DNA of 64,000 nt from Lysobacterales bacterium (GTDB lineage: Bacteria; Pseudomonadota; Gammaproteobacteria; Xanthomonadales; Rhodanobacteraceae), in contig JADKJL010000009.1 of assembly GCA_016721015.1 (NCBI GenBank), positions 496,001 to 560,000 on the forward strand. Direction: 5' to 3'. Of this stretch, positions 1-8,929 are shown one piece after another. The notes beneath the pieces are model-generated. The model saw only the letters and a list, made by a program, of their open reading frames with translations. It did not search any database and had not been told where the DNA came from. Made by a program: the position numbers and the translations under genes. The first letter of the stretch is position 1; each line of letters begins with the position of its first letter.

Positions 1-413
1 TCCTGTTTTTCCTGCTCGAGCAGGATCTGCTCGCGGCGACGCTTCTCTTCCTGCAGCTTGTTTGCCTCGTCGGCCTTTTGCTCGGCCAGCGCGGCAATGC
101 GTTGTTGTTCCACCAAATCCTGTTTCGGTGGTTCGGGCGGCGGCACGCTATCGGGCTTCGGCTTCTCTTCCTCGACTTTCGGCGGCGGTGGCGTCGGTTT
201 GGGTCGTTCGGGCTTGGCGCGCGCCTTGCGCGACGCGGGTTTCGGTGCGCTGGTCGGTCCGACCAGGCTGGCCTCGATTACCTGTCCCGGCATCACCACG
301 GTGCGCGTGGCTGTTGTCCACAGCAGACCCAGAGCGATCAGACCAATCAGCAACGCATGCAGGAGCAGCGAATAGACGACTGCGCGCGCCTTGTCGGCAA
401 GACTCTCCTTCAT
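1..413 (-). CDS. tolA: TolA, envelope-spanning Tol-Pal protein (N-terminal part, cut by window edge)
   Basis: The reading frame opens with ATG at 413 on the minus strand and is still open at base 1, giving 137 residues of a longer protein. It starts with a short cytoplasmic head and one membrane span (about residues 12-32, rich in Leu/Ile/Ala). A proline- and lysine-rich stretch follows (KPTPPPPKVEEEKPKP), and then a charged, probably coiled-coil helix (EQKADEANKLQEEKRRREQ). This is the domain I/II layout of TolA, which spans the periplasm and links the TolQR motor to TolB/Pal for outer-membrane invagination at division. It starts 5 bases after the tolR stop, in the expected tolQ-R-A order. 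The C-terminal globular domain and tolB/pal lie outside the window. TonB is an alternative by composition, but the gene order favours TolA. Confidence 0.93.
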   Translation of the reverse strand, partial: MKESLADKARAVVYSLLLHALLIGLIALGLLWTTATRTVVMPGQVIEASLVGPTSAPKPASRKARAKPERPKPTPPPPKVEEEKPKPDSVPPPEPPKQDLVEQQRIAALAEQKADEANKLQEEKRRREQILLEQEKQ

Positions 414-418
414 GCGGG

Positions 419-862
419 TCAGCGCTTTCCTTCGGGCGGGGTTGGCTGGCTCATGAGTCCGACCTTGGGTGCACCGGCCTGCTGCAACAACACCATCGCC
501 GCATAGATGCGCCCGTACTCGACGCGTTCATCGCCTCCGATCATCACTGGAACCTGGGGATTCTGGCGCACGAAGGCTGAAACCTTGTTGACCAGGGTTT
601 CTTCGTCGACCGCCTCGCGCGTGCTCGCGCCGATGGTCAGGAAGTACGCGCCGTCCTTGTCGACACTCACCACCACCGGCTCCTTGTCGTTCTGGATCGC
701 GGTCGCATTGGATTTCGGCAGCTCGATATCGACACCGAGATTCATCAGCGGCGCGGTGACCATGAAGATGATCAACAGCACGAGCATCACGTCGATATAC
801 GGAACGACGTTGATCTCGGCCTTGAGCTTGCGGCGTTTGCGATTGCGGTAACTATGCTGCAT
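419..862 (-). CDS. tolR: TolR, inner-membrane Tol-Pal motor subunit (ExbD/TolR family)
   Basis: The 147-residue protein has a basic N-terminus (RNRKRRKLKAE), one transmembrane segment at about residues 20-40 and a periplasmic ExbD-like domain. The conserved membrane aspartate used for proton flow is visible as D24 in PYIDVMLVLL. TolR pairs with TolQ to harvest the proton-motive force and energise TolA. It sits 81 bases downstream of tolQ and immediately upstream of tolA, so all three are probably co-transcribed. Length and motif are normal for the family. ATG at 862 is the only start that keeps the basic head before the membrane segment. Confidence 0.95.
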   Translation of the reverse strand: MQHSYRNRKRRKLKAEINVVPYIDVMLVLLIIFMVTAPLMNLGVDIELPKSNATAIQNDKEPVVVSVDKDGAYFLTIGASTREAVDEETLVNKVSAFVRQNPQVPVMIGGDERVEYGRIYAAMVLLQQAGAPKVGLMSQPTPPEGKR

Positions 863-943
863 CAGGCAACTCCAGCCTCGATCATCGTCGCGACAGCGGG
901 ACGGTCGACATGCTTGAACGCCGACACGGACGGATCAGGGTTT

Positions 944-1624
944 TCATTCATCGACATGCGCCTGGCGCTGCAGGATCGAGGAGAACTCCTCGAGAAACGT
1001 TTCGTAGCGCAGGGCGACGCGTTCGACGCGGGTGGCGAAACGGTTGTAGGCCCAAACCGCGGGAATCGCCGCGAACAAGCCCATGGCGGTGGCGATCAAG
1101 GCTTCGGAAATGCCCGGCGCGACCATCGCGATGGTGGCTTCCTTGACATTGGCCAGGCCCTGGAACGCAATCATGATGCCCCAGACCGTACCGAACAGGC
1201 CGACGTAAGGGCTGATCGAGCCGACGTTGGCGAGAAACTCGAGGTTCTGCTCCAGTCGCTCCACTTCGCGCGACTGGGAAACGCGCATCGCGCGCTGCGC
1301 GCTTTCGAGCAAGCTGCGCGAATCCACGCCGCGACGCTGGCGCTGGCGCGCAAACTCGCGGAATCCGGATTCGAAAATTGCCTCGATGCCGCCGATGCGC
1401 TCGCCGCTGGCGTTGACGTCCTTGAACAAGGCCGCCAGATCGGAGCCGGACCAGAATCGCTCTTCGAAGTCATTCGCGCTCGCATTGGCCCGATCGATCA
1501 TGGTCATCTTGCGGAAAATGATCATCCACGAAGCCACCGAGAACAGGATCAGCACGATCAGGACAAACTTGACTGGGAGGCTCGCGCCCCAGATCAAGGC
1601 AAAGACATTGAGTTCATGATTCAT
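944..1624 (-). CDS. tolQ: TolQ, inner-membrane proton channel subunit (MotA/TolQ/ExbB family)
   Basis: The 226-residue protein has three predicted membrane spans: about residues 8-36, 136-157 and 172-195. The last two carry the family signature (GLFGTVWGIMIAF and EALIATAMGLFAAIPAVWAYN). A long cytoplasmic loop lies between spans 1 and 2, as in TolQ. It forms the proton-conducting core with TolR. The ATG at 1624 overlaps the ybgC stop by 4 bases (ATGA at 1621-1624), so the two are translationally coupled. The 81-base gap to tolR holds no obvious element. Confidence 0.95.
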   Translation of the reverse strand: MNHELNVFALIWGASLPVKFVLIVLILFSVASWMIIFRKMTMIDRANASANDFEERFWSGSDLAALFKDVNASGERIGGIEAIFESGFREFARQRQRRGVDSRSLLESAQRAMRVSQSREVERLEQNLEFLANVGSISPYVGLFGTVWGIMIAFQGLANVKEATIAMVAPGISEALIATAMGLFAAIPAVWAYNRFATRVERVALRYETFLEEFSSILQRQAHVDE

Positions 1625-2091
1625 GGTTTGGAGATCTCTTGGAGCAGGAATTCGGGCATCGGATGTGGTTTCCAGCGATCGGCATCGATACAGGCGATGC
1701 GCACGCTGGCACTGACCAGATTGGCCTCGTCCGAAGGACGACGCAGGGATTGGGTGACCTTGAAACTGGCACTGCGCACTTCATGGACGAGAACCGACGC
1801 TTCAAGCAGATCGTCGAGTCGCGCCGGCTTGTTGAAGCGCAGATCCATGCTGTGTACGACAAAGATGACTCCGTGAGCCTCGCGCAGCTTTGCTTGCTCG
1901 ATTCCCAGGGCGCGCAACCACTCCGTTCGCGCACGCTCGAAGAAACGCACATAGCTGGCGTGATAGACGACCCCGCCAGCATCGGTATCTTCCCAGTAGA
2001 CACGCAAAGGCCAGATGAACGGCGTTCGTGGACTCACTTGACGGAGCTCCCTTGGCCAGGACAGCGGCAGCGGATCAAGGCGACTCTTCAT
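1621..2091 (-). CDS. ybgC: YbgC-type acyl-CoA thioesterase of the Tol-Pal operon
   Basis: This is a hotdog-fold thioesterase that hydrolyses acyl-CoA or acyl-ACP and is classically the first gene of the tol-pal cluster. The signature VYWEDTDAGGVVYHASYVRF contains the catalytic Asp of the 4-hydroxybenzoyl-CoA thioesterase family. The chosen ATG at 2091 gives 156 residues, still about 15-20 longer at the N-terminus than the core domain. An upstream GTG at 2121 would give 166 residues and lies deeper inside ruvB. Either start overlaps the end of ruvB (stop at 2075), and the stop overlaps the tolQ start, so this is a coupled operon member. Confidence 0.9.
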   Translation of the reverse strand: MKSRLDPLPLSWPRELRQVSPRTPFIWPLRVYWEDTDAGGVVYHASYVRFFERARTEWLRALGIEQAKLREAHGVIFVVHSMDLRFNKPARLDDLLEASVLVHEVRSASFKVTQSLRRPSDEANLVSASVRIACIDADRWKPHPMPEFLLQEISKP

Positions 2092-3121
2092 CAAACAGAT
2101 GACCGGTCGATGCGATTTCACGACCGGGCGGCGGTTTCAGGCCCAGATGGCGCCAGGTGCGCTGGGTAACCATGCGTCCGCGTGCCGTGCGAATCAGAAA
2201 GCCCTGCTGGATCAGGTAGGGTTCGATGACATCCTCAAGCGTGCCGCGCTCCTCGCTCAAGGCGGCGGCAAGCGATTCGACGCCGACCGGGCCACCGTCG
2301 AAAAAATCGATGATCGTTTGCAACATGCGTCGATCAAGCGCATCGAATCCTTCGGCATCGACCTTGAGCATGTCGAGCGCGGCGCGCGCCACCGTGCATG
2401 AAATCTCACCATCGGCACGGATCTCGGCAAAATCCCGCACGCGGCGCAACAAGCGGTTTGCGATGCGCGGCGTACCGCGCGAACGTCGTGCGATCTCGCG
2501 GGCACCTTCGACATCGCAAACCACACCGAGGATTTTCGCCGCGCGCTGGACGATCAAGGTCAGCTCACCCGGCGTGTAGAACTCGAGGCGCTGGACAATA
2601 CCGAAGCGGTCGCGCAATGGTGCCGTGAGCAAGCCTGCCCGCGTGGTCGCACCGATCAGGGTGAACGGCGGCAGATCGAGCTTGATCGATCGCGCGGCCG
2701 GACCTTCGCCGATCATGATGTCGATCTGGAAATCCTCGAGGGCCGGATACAACACTTCCTCGACAATTGGCGACAGGCGGTGGATCTCGTCGACGAAAAG
2801 CACATCGCGCGGCTGCAAGTTGGTCAACAGCGCGGCGAGATCGCCGGCACGCTCGAGTACAGGACCCGAAGTACTGCGCAGGTTGACGCCGAGTTCATTG
2901 GCGATCACATGGGCCATGGTTGTCTTGCCGAGTCCGGGCGGCCCGAAGATCAGCACATGATCGAGCGCACCCGCCCGCCGACGCGCCGCTTCGATGTAAA
3001 TCGACATCTGCTCGCGCACCGCTTCCTGTCCGAGATACTCGGCCAGACGCTGCGGGCGGATGCTGGCTTCGATCTGCTCGTCTTCGCGGTCGGCGCTGGC
3101 GGCGATCAGGCGGTCGGTCAT
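2075..3121 (-). CDS. ruvB: RuvB, Holliday-junction branch-migration ATPase
   Basis: The 348-residue AAA+ motor drives RuvAB branch migration during recombination repair. Walker A is GPPGLGKT at residues 60-67 and Walker B is DVLFVDEIHRL. A C-terminal winged-helix domain follows (GPVGVESLAAAL, then PYLIQQGFLIRTARGR). The start at 3121 (MTDRLIAAS) gives the normal family length. The frame stays open 61 codons further upstream, but that stretch only translates an intergenic repeat and is not real coding. ruvB is separated from ruvA by kup, which is unusual, and its 3' end overlaps ybgC. Confidence 0.96.
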   Translation of the reverse strand: MTDRLIAASADREDEQIEASIRPQRLAEYLGQEAVREQMSIYIEAARRRAGALDHVLIFGPPGLGKTTMAHVIANELGVNLRSTSGPVLERAGDLAALLTNLQPRDVLFVDEIHRLSPIVEEVLYPALEDFQIDIMIGEGPAARSIKLDLPPFTLIGATTRAGLLTAPLRDRFGIVQRLEFYTPGELTLIVQRAAKILGVVCDVEGAREIARRSRGTPRIANRLLRRVRDFAEIRADGEISCTVARAALDMLKVDAEGFDALDRRMLQTIIDFFDGGPVGVESLAAALSEERGTLEDVIEPYLIQQGFLIRTARGRMVTQRTWRHLGLKPPPGREIASTGHLFDEESP

Positions 3122-3130
3122 TGGAAGGTC

Positions 3131-3278
3131 GGGAGTGGGGAGTGGGGAGTGGAAAGTGCCATTATCGTTGGCTTTGACCGTTCTCGAAAGCGCGTAAATC
3201 ACGCAAACGATTATGGGCGCAGTAAAGCACAAGCCGCGTGCCTTTCCGACTCCCCACTCCCTACTCCCCACTTCCCGC
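3131..3278. repeat. Inverted pair of GGGAGTGGGGAGTGG-type repeat arrays between ruvB and kup
   Basis: One arm at 3131-3158 is a run of short GGGAGT/GGAGTG units. The opposite-strand version (ACTCCCCACTCCCTACTCCCC) lies at 3249-3278, about 90 bases away. The pair could fold as a long stem in RNA. Another copy of the CCCACTCCCTACTCCCC motif sits at 58592-58611, so this is a dispersed intergenic repeat family in this genome. The translated repeat creates a false N-terminal extension of ruvB. Confidence 0.8.
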
Positions 3279-3281
3279 TTT

Positions 3282-5168
3282 TCAAATCTCCACCTGCGTA
3301 CCAAGCTCGATCAGGCGATTGCCGGGAATCTGGAAGAATGCGGTGGCCGAGGTGGCGTTGCGGGCGAGGAACTCGAACAGGCGATCGCGCCAGAGCATCA
3401 TTCCCGGACGATCGCCCGCAATGATGCTTTCGCGGCTCAGGAAGAAAGTCGTATCCATCATTTCGAACGGGAAGCCGCACTGGGATACGGAAGACAATGC
3501 CATCGGAATGTTGGGATCTTCCGAAAATCCGTAGCGTAGCGTGACCAGATAGAAATCATCGGCCAGGGCGACGACGCTTTTTCTGTCCCCCGGGTCGGCG
3601 ACGGGGACATCGAGAATGTCAACCGTGAGGATGACGTTGCGCTCGTGCAGCACCTTGTTGTGCTTGAGGTTGTGCAGCAAGGCATTCGGCACGCCTTCCG
3701 GATTGGCGGTCAGGAAAACCGCAGTCCCGGACACTCGCAACGGCGGATGCGCACTGATCGAGGCGATGAACGGCTCGAGTGCAAGTCCCGCACGCTTGAT
3801 CTCGCGCATGACCAGCTCGCGGCCACGGCGCCAGGTCATCATCAGGGTGAAAACGAGCACACCGAGCGCCAGCGGGAACCAGCCGCCGTAGACAAACTTG
3901 TCAGCGACCGCGGTCAGCAGCAGCGAATCGACTCCCAGGAAGATCAGCCCGACCGGTATCACGCGCCAATAACTCCAGCCCCAGATCCGCCTCGCCACGA
4001 TGACGACGAGCAAGGTGTTGATCAGCATCGTGCCGACCACGGCCAGACCATACGCACTGACCAGGTTGGCTGACGACTTGAATCCGAACACGACGGCAAT
4101 GGTCAGCACCAGCAGGATGCGGTTGATCCAGGGCAGGAAGATCTGCCCCTCCTGCTCATCCGAGGTATGCAGCACCTGCATGCGCGGCAGATATCCCAGT
4201 TGGACTGCCTGACGTGCCATCGAGAAGGTGCCGGAAATGACTGCCTGCGAAGCGACGATGGTGGCCATGGTGGCCAGCACGATCATCGGTATCAGCAGAT
4301 CCGCCGGCACCAGCAGGTAGAACGGGTTGTCCGCCGTGCTCGGATCCGACAGCACCAGCGCGCCTTGGCCCAGATAATTGAGCATCAGGCAGGGCAGCAC
4401 GACGAAGAACCAGACCAGCCGGATCGGCTTCTTGCCGAAGTGGCCTATATCGGAATACAGCGCTTCGGCGCCAGTGATCGAAAGCACCACCGCACCCATG
4501 GCGAATATGCCGAGTTTGCCGTTGTGCACGAAGAACATGACCGCGTGATGCGGAACCAGCGCCTTGAGCACGCTGGGGTCACGCATGATGCCGAACACAC
4601 CGAGGATGCCCAGCGTGGCAAACCAGACCAGGGTTATCGGGGCAAACAGCGGTCCAATCCGACTCGTGCCATGCTTCTGGATCGAGAACATGCCGAGCAG
4701 GATCAATACCGTGATCGGAACAACATAGTGCGCCGAGGCCGGGCTCAGCACTTCGATGCCCTCGACCGCCGAAAGCACCGAGATGGCCGGCGTCACCACC
4801 GCGTCACCGAAGAACAGCGAGGTGCCGAACAGGCCGATGACCATGACGATCCAGCGTGAGCGGATCCGTCGCACTCCGCGCTGGGCCAGCGCCATCAAGG
4901 CCATCACGCCGCCCTCACCCTTGTTGTCGGCACGCAGGATGAAGGTCGCGTATTTTACCGAGACGACCGTGATCAGCGACCAGAAGATCAGCGAAAGCAC
5001 GCCGAGCACGTTTTCGCGCGCAACGGCCACGCCATGCTGGCCGAACGCTTCGCGAAACGCATACAGCGGGCTCGTGCCGATGTCGCCATAGACGACGCCG
5101 ATGACAAGAAAGCAAAGCGTGGCCAGGCGTTTGCGACTGGCGTTTTCTTCTTCCGAACCCTGGCTCAT
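3282..5168 (-). CDS. kup: Kup, low-affinity potassium uptake protein
   Basis: The 628-residue integral membrane protein has about a dozen predicted helices and a soluble C-terminal domain. The N-terminal Kup signature VIGVVYGDIGTSPLYAF is intact. It imports K+ by proton symport. The start was set at 5168 (MSQGSEEEN), which gives the family length; an open extension of 83 codons upstream is Arg/Pro-rich and unlike any Kup. It lies between ruvA and ruvB, with about 125 bases to ruvA and 160 bases (containing the inverted repeat) to ruvB. This suggests an inserted gene inside an ancestral ruvAB unit. Confidence 0.94.
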   Translation of the reverse strand: MSQGSEEENASRKRLATLCFLVIGVVYGDIGTSPLYAFREAFGQHGVAVARENVLGVLSLIFWSLITVVSVKYATFILRADNKGEGGVMALMALAQRGVRRIRSRWIVMVIGLFGTSLFFGDAVVTPAISVLSAVEGIEVLSPASAHYVVPITVLILLGMFSIQKHGTSRIGPLFAPITLVWFATLGILGVFGIMRDPSVLKALVPHHAVMFFVHNGKLGIFAMGAVVLSITGAEALYSDIGHFGKKPIRLVWFFVVLPCLMLNYLGQGALVLSDPSTADNPFYLLVPADLLIPMIVLATMATIVASQAVISGTFSMARQAVQLGYLPRMQVLHTSDEQEGQIFLPWINRILLVLTIAVVFGFKSSANLVSAYGLAVVGTMLINTLLVVIVARRIWGWSYWRVIPVGLIFLGVDSLLLTAVADKFVYGGWFPLALGVLVFTLMMTWRRGRELVMREIKRAGLALEPFIASISAHPPLRVSGTAVFLTANPEGVPNALLHNLKHNKVLHERNVILTVDILDVPVADPGDRKSVVALADDFYLVTLRYGFSEDPNIPMALSSVSQCGFPFEMMDTTFFLSRESIIAGDRPGMMLWRDRLFEFLARNATSATAFFQIPGNRLIELGTQVEI

Positions 5169-5292
5169 GCCGATTTGCCACCCCTGTTTTTTGAACGACG
5201 CGACAAGCACATCGCGCTCCCCTCGCCGTGATCGGTGATCGACCACGACGACACCGCAGACGCCGGATCGGCGCTGCAAGATCCATTGCGTT

Positions 5293-5883
5293 TCATCGCA
5301 AGGCCGCCTTGAGGGCCTTGCGGATAATGTCCTCGGCGCTGTCGCCGGGTGCACTGGCATCCTTGACCAGGCGCGCAATCTCGTTCGGCTTGTAGCCGAG
5401 CGACTGCAGGGCAACACTGGCTTCGCTCAACGGATCCTTGGGTACCCTGGCAAATGCCGATCTCGGCGAAGTACCGACCAGTCCGTCGACGCGATCGCGC
5501 AACTCGACAAGCATGCGCTCGGCAGTCTTCTTGCCGATGCCTGGAATCCGCGTCAATGCGGCGATGTCGCCGGTTTGCACGAAGCGTGCGAAATCATCGG
5601 CGGATACGCCGGAAAGAATCGCCAGCGCAATCTTTGCGCCAATGCCACTGACCTTTTGCACGGCGCGGAACAGCGCGCGCTCGGATTCGAGCAGGAAACC
5701 ATAAAGGGCGACCGAATCCTCCTTGACCGCGTAATGCGTGCACAAGGTGACTGGCTGACCCGCCTCGGGCAAATCGTAGAACGTCGACATCGGCGCTTCG
5801 AGCTCATAGCCGACCCCACCGACATCGACGAGGAGCCACGGCGGCTGTTTCGAAACGAGAATCCCCTGCAAACGACCAATCAT
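5293..5883 (-). CDS. ruvA: RuvA, Holliday-junction binding protein
   Basis: The 196-residue protein tetramerises on four-way junctions and loads RuvB. It begins MIGRLQGILV, the typical OB-fold domain I. It then shows two helix-hairpin-helix motifs in domain II (KVSGIGAKIALAIL and TRIPGIGKKTAERML), and ends with a domain III that contacts RuvB (ALQSLGYKPNEIARLV). The ATG overlaps the ruvC stop by 4 bases, giving translational coupling. Downstream comes kup instead of ruvB. Confidence 0.96.
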   Translation of the reverse strand: MIGRLQGILVSKQPPWLLVDVGGVGYELEAPMSTFYDLPEAGQPVTLCTHYAVKEDSVALYGFLLESERALFRAVQKVSGIGAKIALAILSGVSADDFARFVQTGDIAALTRIPGIGKKTAERMLVELRDRVDGLVGTSPRSAFARVPKDPLSEASVALQSLGYKPNEIARLVKDASAPGDSAEDIIRKALKAALR

Positions 5884-6401
5884 CGACGACGCCTCCAGGC
5901 GGTACGTGGAATGCCGAGACGCTCGACACTCGATCGGGTATGCGCATGGGTCAGCGCGATTGCCAATGCGTCGGCGGCATCGGCCTGCAGTCTACCCGGG
6001 ATGTTGAGCAACACACCGACCATGTGCTGGACCTGGGTCTTGTCGGCACCACCGCCACCGACCACGGCCTGTTTGACCTCTTTTGCGGCGTATTCGGCGA
6101 GGCTCAAGCCCTTGTTGACGACCGCGCAGATCGCCGCACCACGGGCTTGTCCGAGCTTGAGTGCGGAATCCGGATTGCGTGCCATGAACACGCGCTCAAT
6201 CGCAGCCTCGACCGGCGCATGCATGTCGATGATCGCGGAGACCTCATCAAAGATCTGCTTGAGGCGTTGATGGAAAGTTTCGTTGCCGAGCACATTGATC
6301 GCCGCGTGATACACATGATGCGATCGCCCGTCGGCGCCGACATCGATGATGCCGATGCCGGTCCGCTGGCTGCCGGGATCGATGCCGAGGATGCGGATCA
6401 C
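5880..6401 (-). CDS. ruvC: RuvC, Holliday-junction resolvase
   Basis: The 173-residue endonuclease cuts junctions produced by RuvAB. The RNase H-like fold begins ILGIDPGSQRTGIG, with catalytic Asp8. The second acidic residue lies in VEAAIERVFM, and the C-terminal acidic cluster region is QADAADALAIALTHAH. The start codon is GTG at 6401, overlapping the stop of the upstream hydrolase by 4 bases. The ruvC stop in turn overlaps the ruvA ATG. Length is normal. Confidence 0.96.
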   Translation of the reverse strand: MIRILGIDPGSQRTGIGIIDVGADGRSHHVYHAAINVLGNETFHQRLKQIFDEVSAIIDMHAPVEAAIERVFMARNPDSALKLGQARGAAICAVVNKGLSLAEYAAKEVKQAVVGGGGADKTQVQHMVGVLLNIPGRLQADAADALAIALTHAHTRSSVERLGIPRTAWRRRR

Positions 6402-7042
6402 GTCGACGCCTCGTTCGGAAACCGACCGTCATGCAGAAAGCCGATCACGAGTGCGGCGACCTCACTCGAGAAGGCAAGACCGGTATGCGTGTGCGCGACC
6501 ACGCGATGCTCGTCGATTCCCTCAAGGCGCGTCTCCTCGACACTGACGGTGCCGTCATGCGGTGACTTGAGCACGCCAAGCACGCTGCCCAGACCGACCG
6601 GGGTGCGCCCGGCGATCACTCCGACCGGTCGCTGTCCTTGCCAGTCAGGGAGTCCGTCGTGAAGGATTTCCGCACTCTCGCCCATCAGCCAGTGGCCACC
6701 TGGCATTCGGCCCATGCGAGTCGCGGCCGCGCTGCCCCTCAGCGGCGAACCGAGACAGACGATTCGCCCGTCCGGCAGGCCGGCGTGGTTGGCGGCGACG
6801 TGCAGCGCGAGCATGCCGCCGAGGCTGTGTCCAACCACATGCACCTTGCGCCCCGAGTGTTGGCGCCAGTGATCGGCGAGGCGCGATGCGGAATCGTTCC
6901 AGCTTCCGACCACGCTTGGATAGTCCAGGGTATCGACGCTGAACCCCGCCGCACGCAATCGTCGCGAAAGCGGCAGCATGGCAATGCCGCGCATCCAGAT
7001 GCCGTGCAGCACGATGACATGGTCGGTGGACGCAGTTTGCAT
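6398..7042 (-). CDS. Alpha/beta hydrolase, lipase-like, coupled to ruvC
   Basis: The 214-residue protein has the oxyanion-side motif VLHGIWM near the N-terminus and the nucleophile elbow VVGHSLGG with Ser73, typical of triacylglycerol-lipase/PGAP1-like hydrolases. A late His (VVAHTHTGL) could complete the triad. No signal peptide or membrane segment is seen, so it is probably cytoplasmic. It lies 35 bases after aspS and overlaps the ruvC GTG start by 4 bases, so it should be co-translated with the ruv genes. The substrate cannot be told from sequence. Confidence 0.85.
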   Translation of the reverse strand: MQTASTDHVIVLHGIWMRGIAMLPLSRRLRAAGFSVDTLDYPSVVGSWNDSASRLADHWRQHSGRKVHVVGHSLGGMLALHVAANHAGLPDGRIVCLGSPLRGSAAATRMGRMPGGHWLMGESAEILHDGLPDWQGQRPVGVIAGRTPVGLGSVLGVLKSPHDGTVSVEETRLEGIDEHRVVAHTHTGLAFSSEVAALVIGFLHDGRFPNEAST

Positions 7043-7077
7043 CGGGTTTCGATTCTGGCCGAACCAGCAGCTTGCCG

Positions 7078-8844
7078 CTACCCGGCCTTGGGCTCGATCA
7101 CGGCCACATGCAACTCGGCCAGTTGATTGGCCGGAATGGTCGAAGGTGCCGCCGTCATCAGATCCTGCGCGCTGGCCGTCTTCGGGAAGGCGATGACATC
7201 GCGGATTGATTCGGTGCCGACCATGAGCGCGGCGATGCGATCGATGCCGAATGCAATCCCTCCATGCGGCGGCGCGCCGAAGCGCAAGGCTTCGAGCAGA
7301 AAGCCGAACTTGGCATCGGCCTCCTCGGCGCCAATGCCGAGCAACTCGAACACGGCACTTTGCATGTCGGTGCGGTGGATACGGATCGAGCCACCACCGA
7401 TTTCATTGCCATTGAGAACCATGTCATAACCTCGCGACACGGCATTCGCGGCATTCGCCTTGAGATCGGCGACATCGTCGATCTTGGGCGCCGTGAACGG
7501 ATGATGCAGGGCGACGAATCGACTCGCCTCGGCATCGTATTCGAACATTGGGAAATCGACGACCCAGAGCGGCTTCCAGGCATTCTCGACGAGACCAAGA
7601 TCGCGCGCGACCTTGATACGCAGGGCACCGAGAAAATCCGAAACCGTCTTCCAGGCGCCTGCGCCGAACAGGATCAGATCACCGGTCTGTGCAGCAGTCG
7701 CCTTGAGCACGCCATCGAGCGCGGCATCGTCAAGGAACTTGCTCACCGGCGAATTGATCCCTTCACGGCCCTTGGCCAGATCATCGACACGCAGCCAGGC
7801 CAGACCCTTGGCACCGTATTTGGCTGCATGGACGCCCAATTCGTCGATCTGTTTGCGCGTGAACACAGCACCACCCGGCACGCGCAATGCGGCGACGCGT
7901 CCGGTTGGATCATTGGCCGGCCCGCTGAACACCTTGAACTCGACATGTCGGACATGCTCGGCGACATCGACCAGTTCGAGCGCGATGCGCAGATCCGGCT
8001 TGTCTGATCCGAAGCGTGTCATCGCCTCGGCATAACTCAGGCGCGGAAACGCTGCGCCGAGATCGACCCCGGAGACTTCGTTGAAAACGTGCCGGATCAT
8101 CGCCTCGACCGCATCCTGCACGTCACGCTCGCCGACAAAGGCGAATTCCATGTCGAGCTGGGTGAATTCGGGCTGTCGATCGGCGCGCAGATCCTCGTCA
8201 CGGAAGCAGCGGGCGATCTGGTAGTAGCGATCGAAGCCCGCAACCATCAGCAGCTGCTTGAACAATTGCGGCGACTGCGGCAAGGCGTAGAACTCGCCCG
8301 CATGCACGCGGCTCGGAACCAGATAGTCGCGAGCACCCTCCGGGGTGGCCTTGGTCAGGATTGGTGTTTCGATGTCCTGGAAGCCGCGACCATCAAGATA
8401 GTGGCGCAAAGCTGAAACCAAGCGTGTGCGCAAACGCATCTTGCGCTGCATGTCGGCCGTGCGCAGATCGAGGTAGCGATACTTGAGGCGGGTGTCCTCG
8501 GCCGGATTCTCGTGCAAGGCGAACGGAAGGCCCTCGGCCTTGTTGAGTATTTCGATGAATTCACCGACGACTTCGACCTGGCCGCTGCGCAGCTTGTCAT
8601 TCGCGGAGATGCGTCGACGCACCTTGCCCTCGATCCGCACGCAGTACTCGTAACCCAGTTCCCCGGCCTTCTTGAACGCTTGCGCCGACTCGCGCTCGAC
8701 GACGATCTGCACGATACCCTCATGGTCACGCAAGTCGACAAAGGCGACATGGCTCTGCAGGCGCACGCCATCGACCCAGCCGCACAACGCAACGGTCTGG
8801 TCGATCATGGCCTCATTGATGAGGCCGCAATAATGACTGCGCAT
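7078..8844 (-). CDS. aspS: Aspartyl-tRNA synthetase (bacterial type)
   Basis: The 588-residue class II synthetase charges tRNA-Asp. It has an N-terminal OB-fold anticodon-binding domain (ALCGWVDGVRLQSHVAFVDLRD), motif 2 (FRDEDLRADRQPEFTQLD), the bacterial GAD insertion domain, and motif 3 (GGIAFGIDRIAALM). The start at 8844 (MRSHYCGLI) gives the family length. The frame is open for another 91 codons upstream, but that part is a translation of the hairpin repeat cluster and was excluded. The alpha/beta hydrolase follows 35 bases downstream. Confidence 0.97.
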   Translation of the reverse strand: MRSHYCGLINEAMIDQTVALCGWVDGVRLQSHVAFVDLRDHEGIVQIVVERESAQAFKKAGELGYEYCVRIEGKVRRRISANDKLRSGQVEVVGEFIEILNKAEGLPFALHENPAEDTRLKYRYLDLRTADMQRKMRLRTRLVSALRHYLDGRGFQDIETPILTKATPEGARDYLVPSRVHAGEFYALPQSPQLFKQLLMVAGFDRYYQIARCFRDEDLRADRQPEFTQLDMEFAFVGERDVQDAVEAMIRHVFNEVSGVDLGAAFPRLSYAEAMTRFGSDKPDLRIALELVDVAEHVRHVEFKVFSGPANDPTGRVAALRVPGGAVFTRKQIDELGVHAAKYGAKGLAWLRVDDLAKGREGINSPVSKFLDDAALDGVLKATAAQTGDLILFGAGAWKTVSDFLGALRIKVARDLGLVENAWKPLWVVDFPMFEYDAEASRFVALHHPFTAPKIDDVADLKANAANAVSRGYDMVLNGNEIGGGSIRIHRTDMQSAVFELLGIGAEEADAKFGFLLEALRFGAPPHGGIAFGIDRIAALMVGTESIRDVIAFPKTASAQDLMTAAPSTIPANQLAELHVAVIEPKAG

Positions 8845-8929
8845 GGCAAGCTCCCTGGAAAGGCGCGGAATGCTATAGCCGATCATGCTGCACCGCAACG
8901 CCTGCAACTGCTCCAGCGTTGCTCCTGCG

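Noticed and set aside
3122..3304. 61-residue N-terminal extension of RuvB
   Set aside because: It encodes the intergenic repeat and has no RuvB homology; MTDRLIAAS at 3121 is the standard N-terminus.
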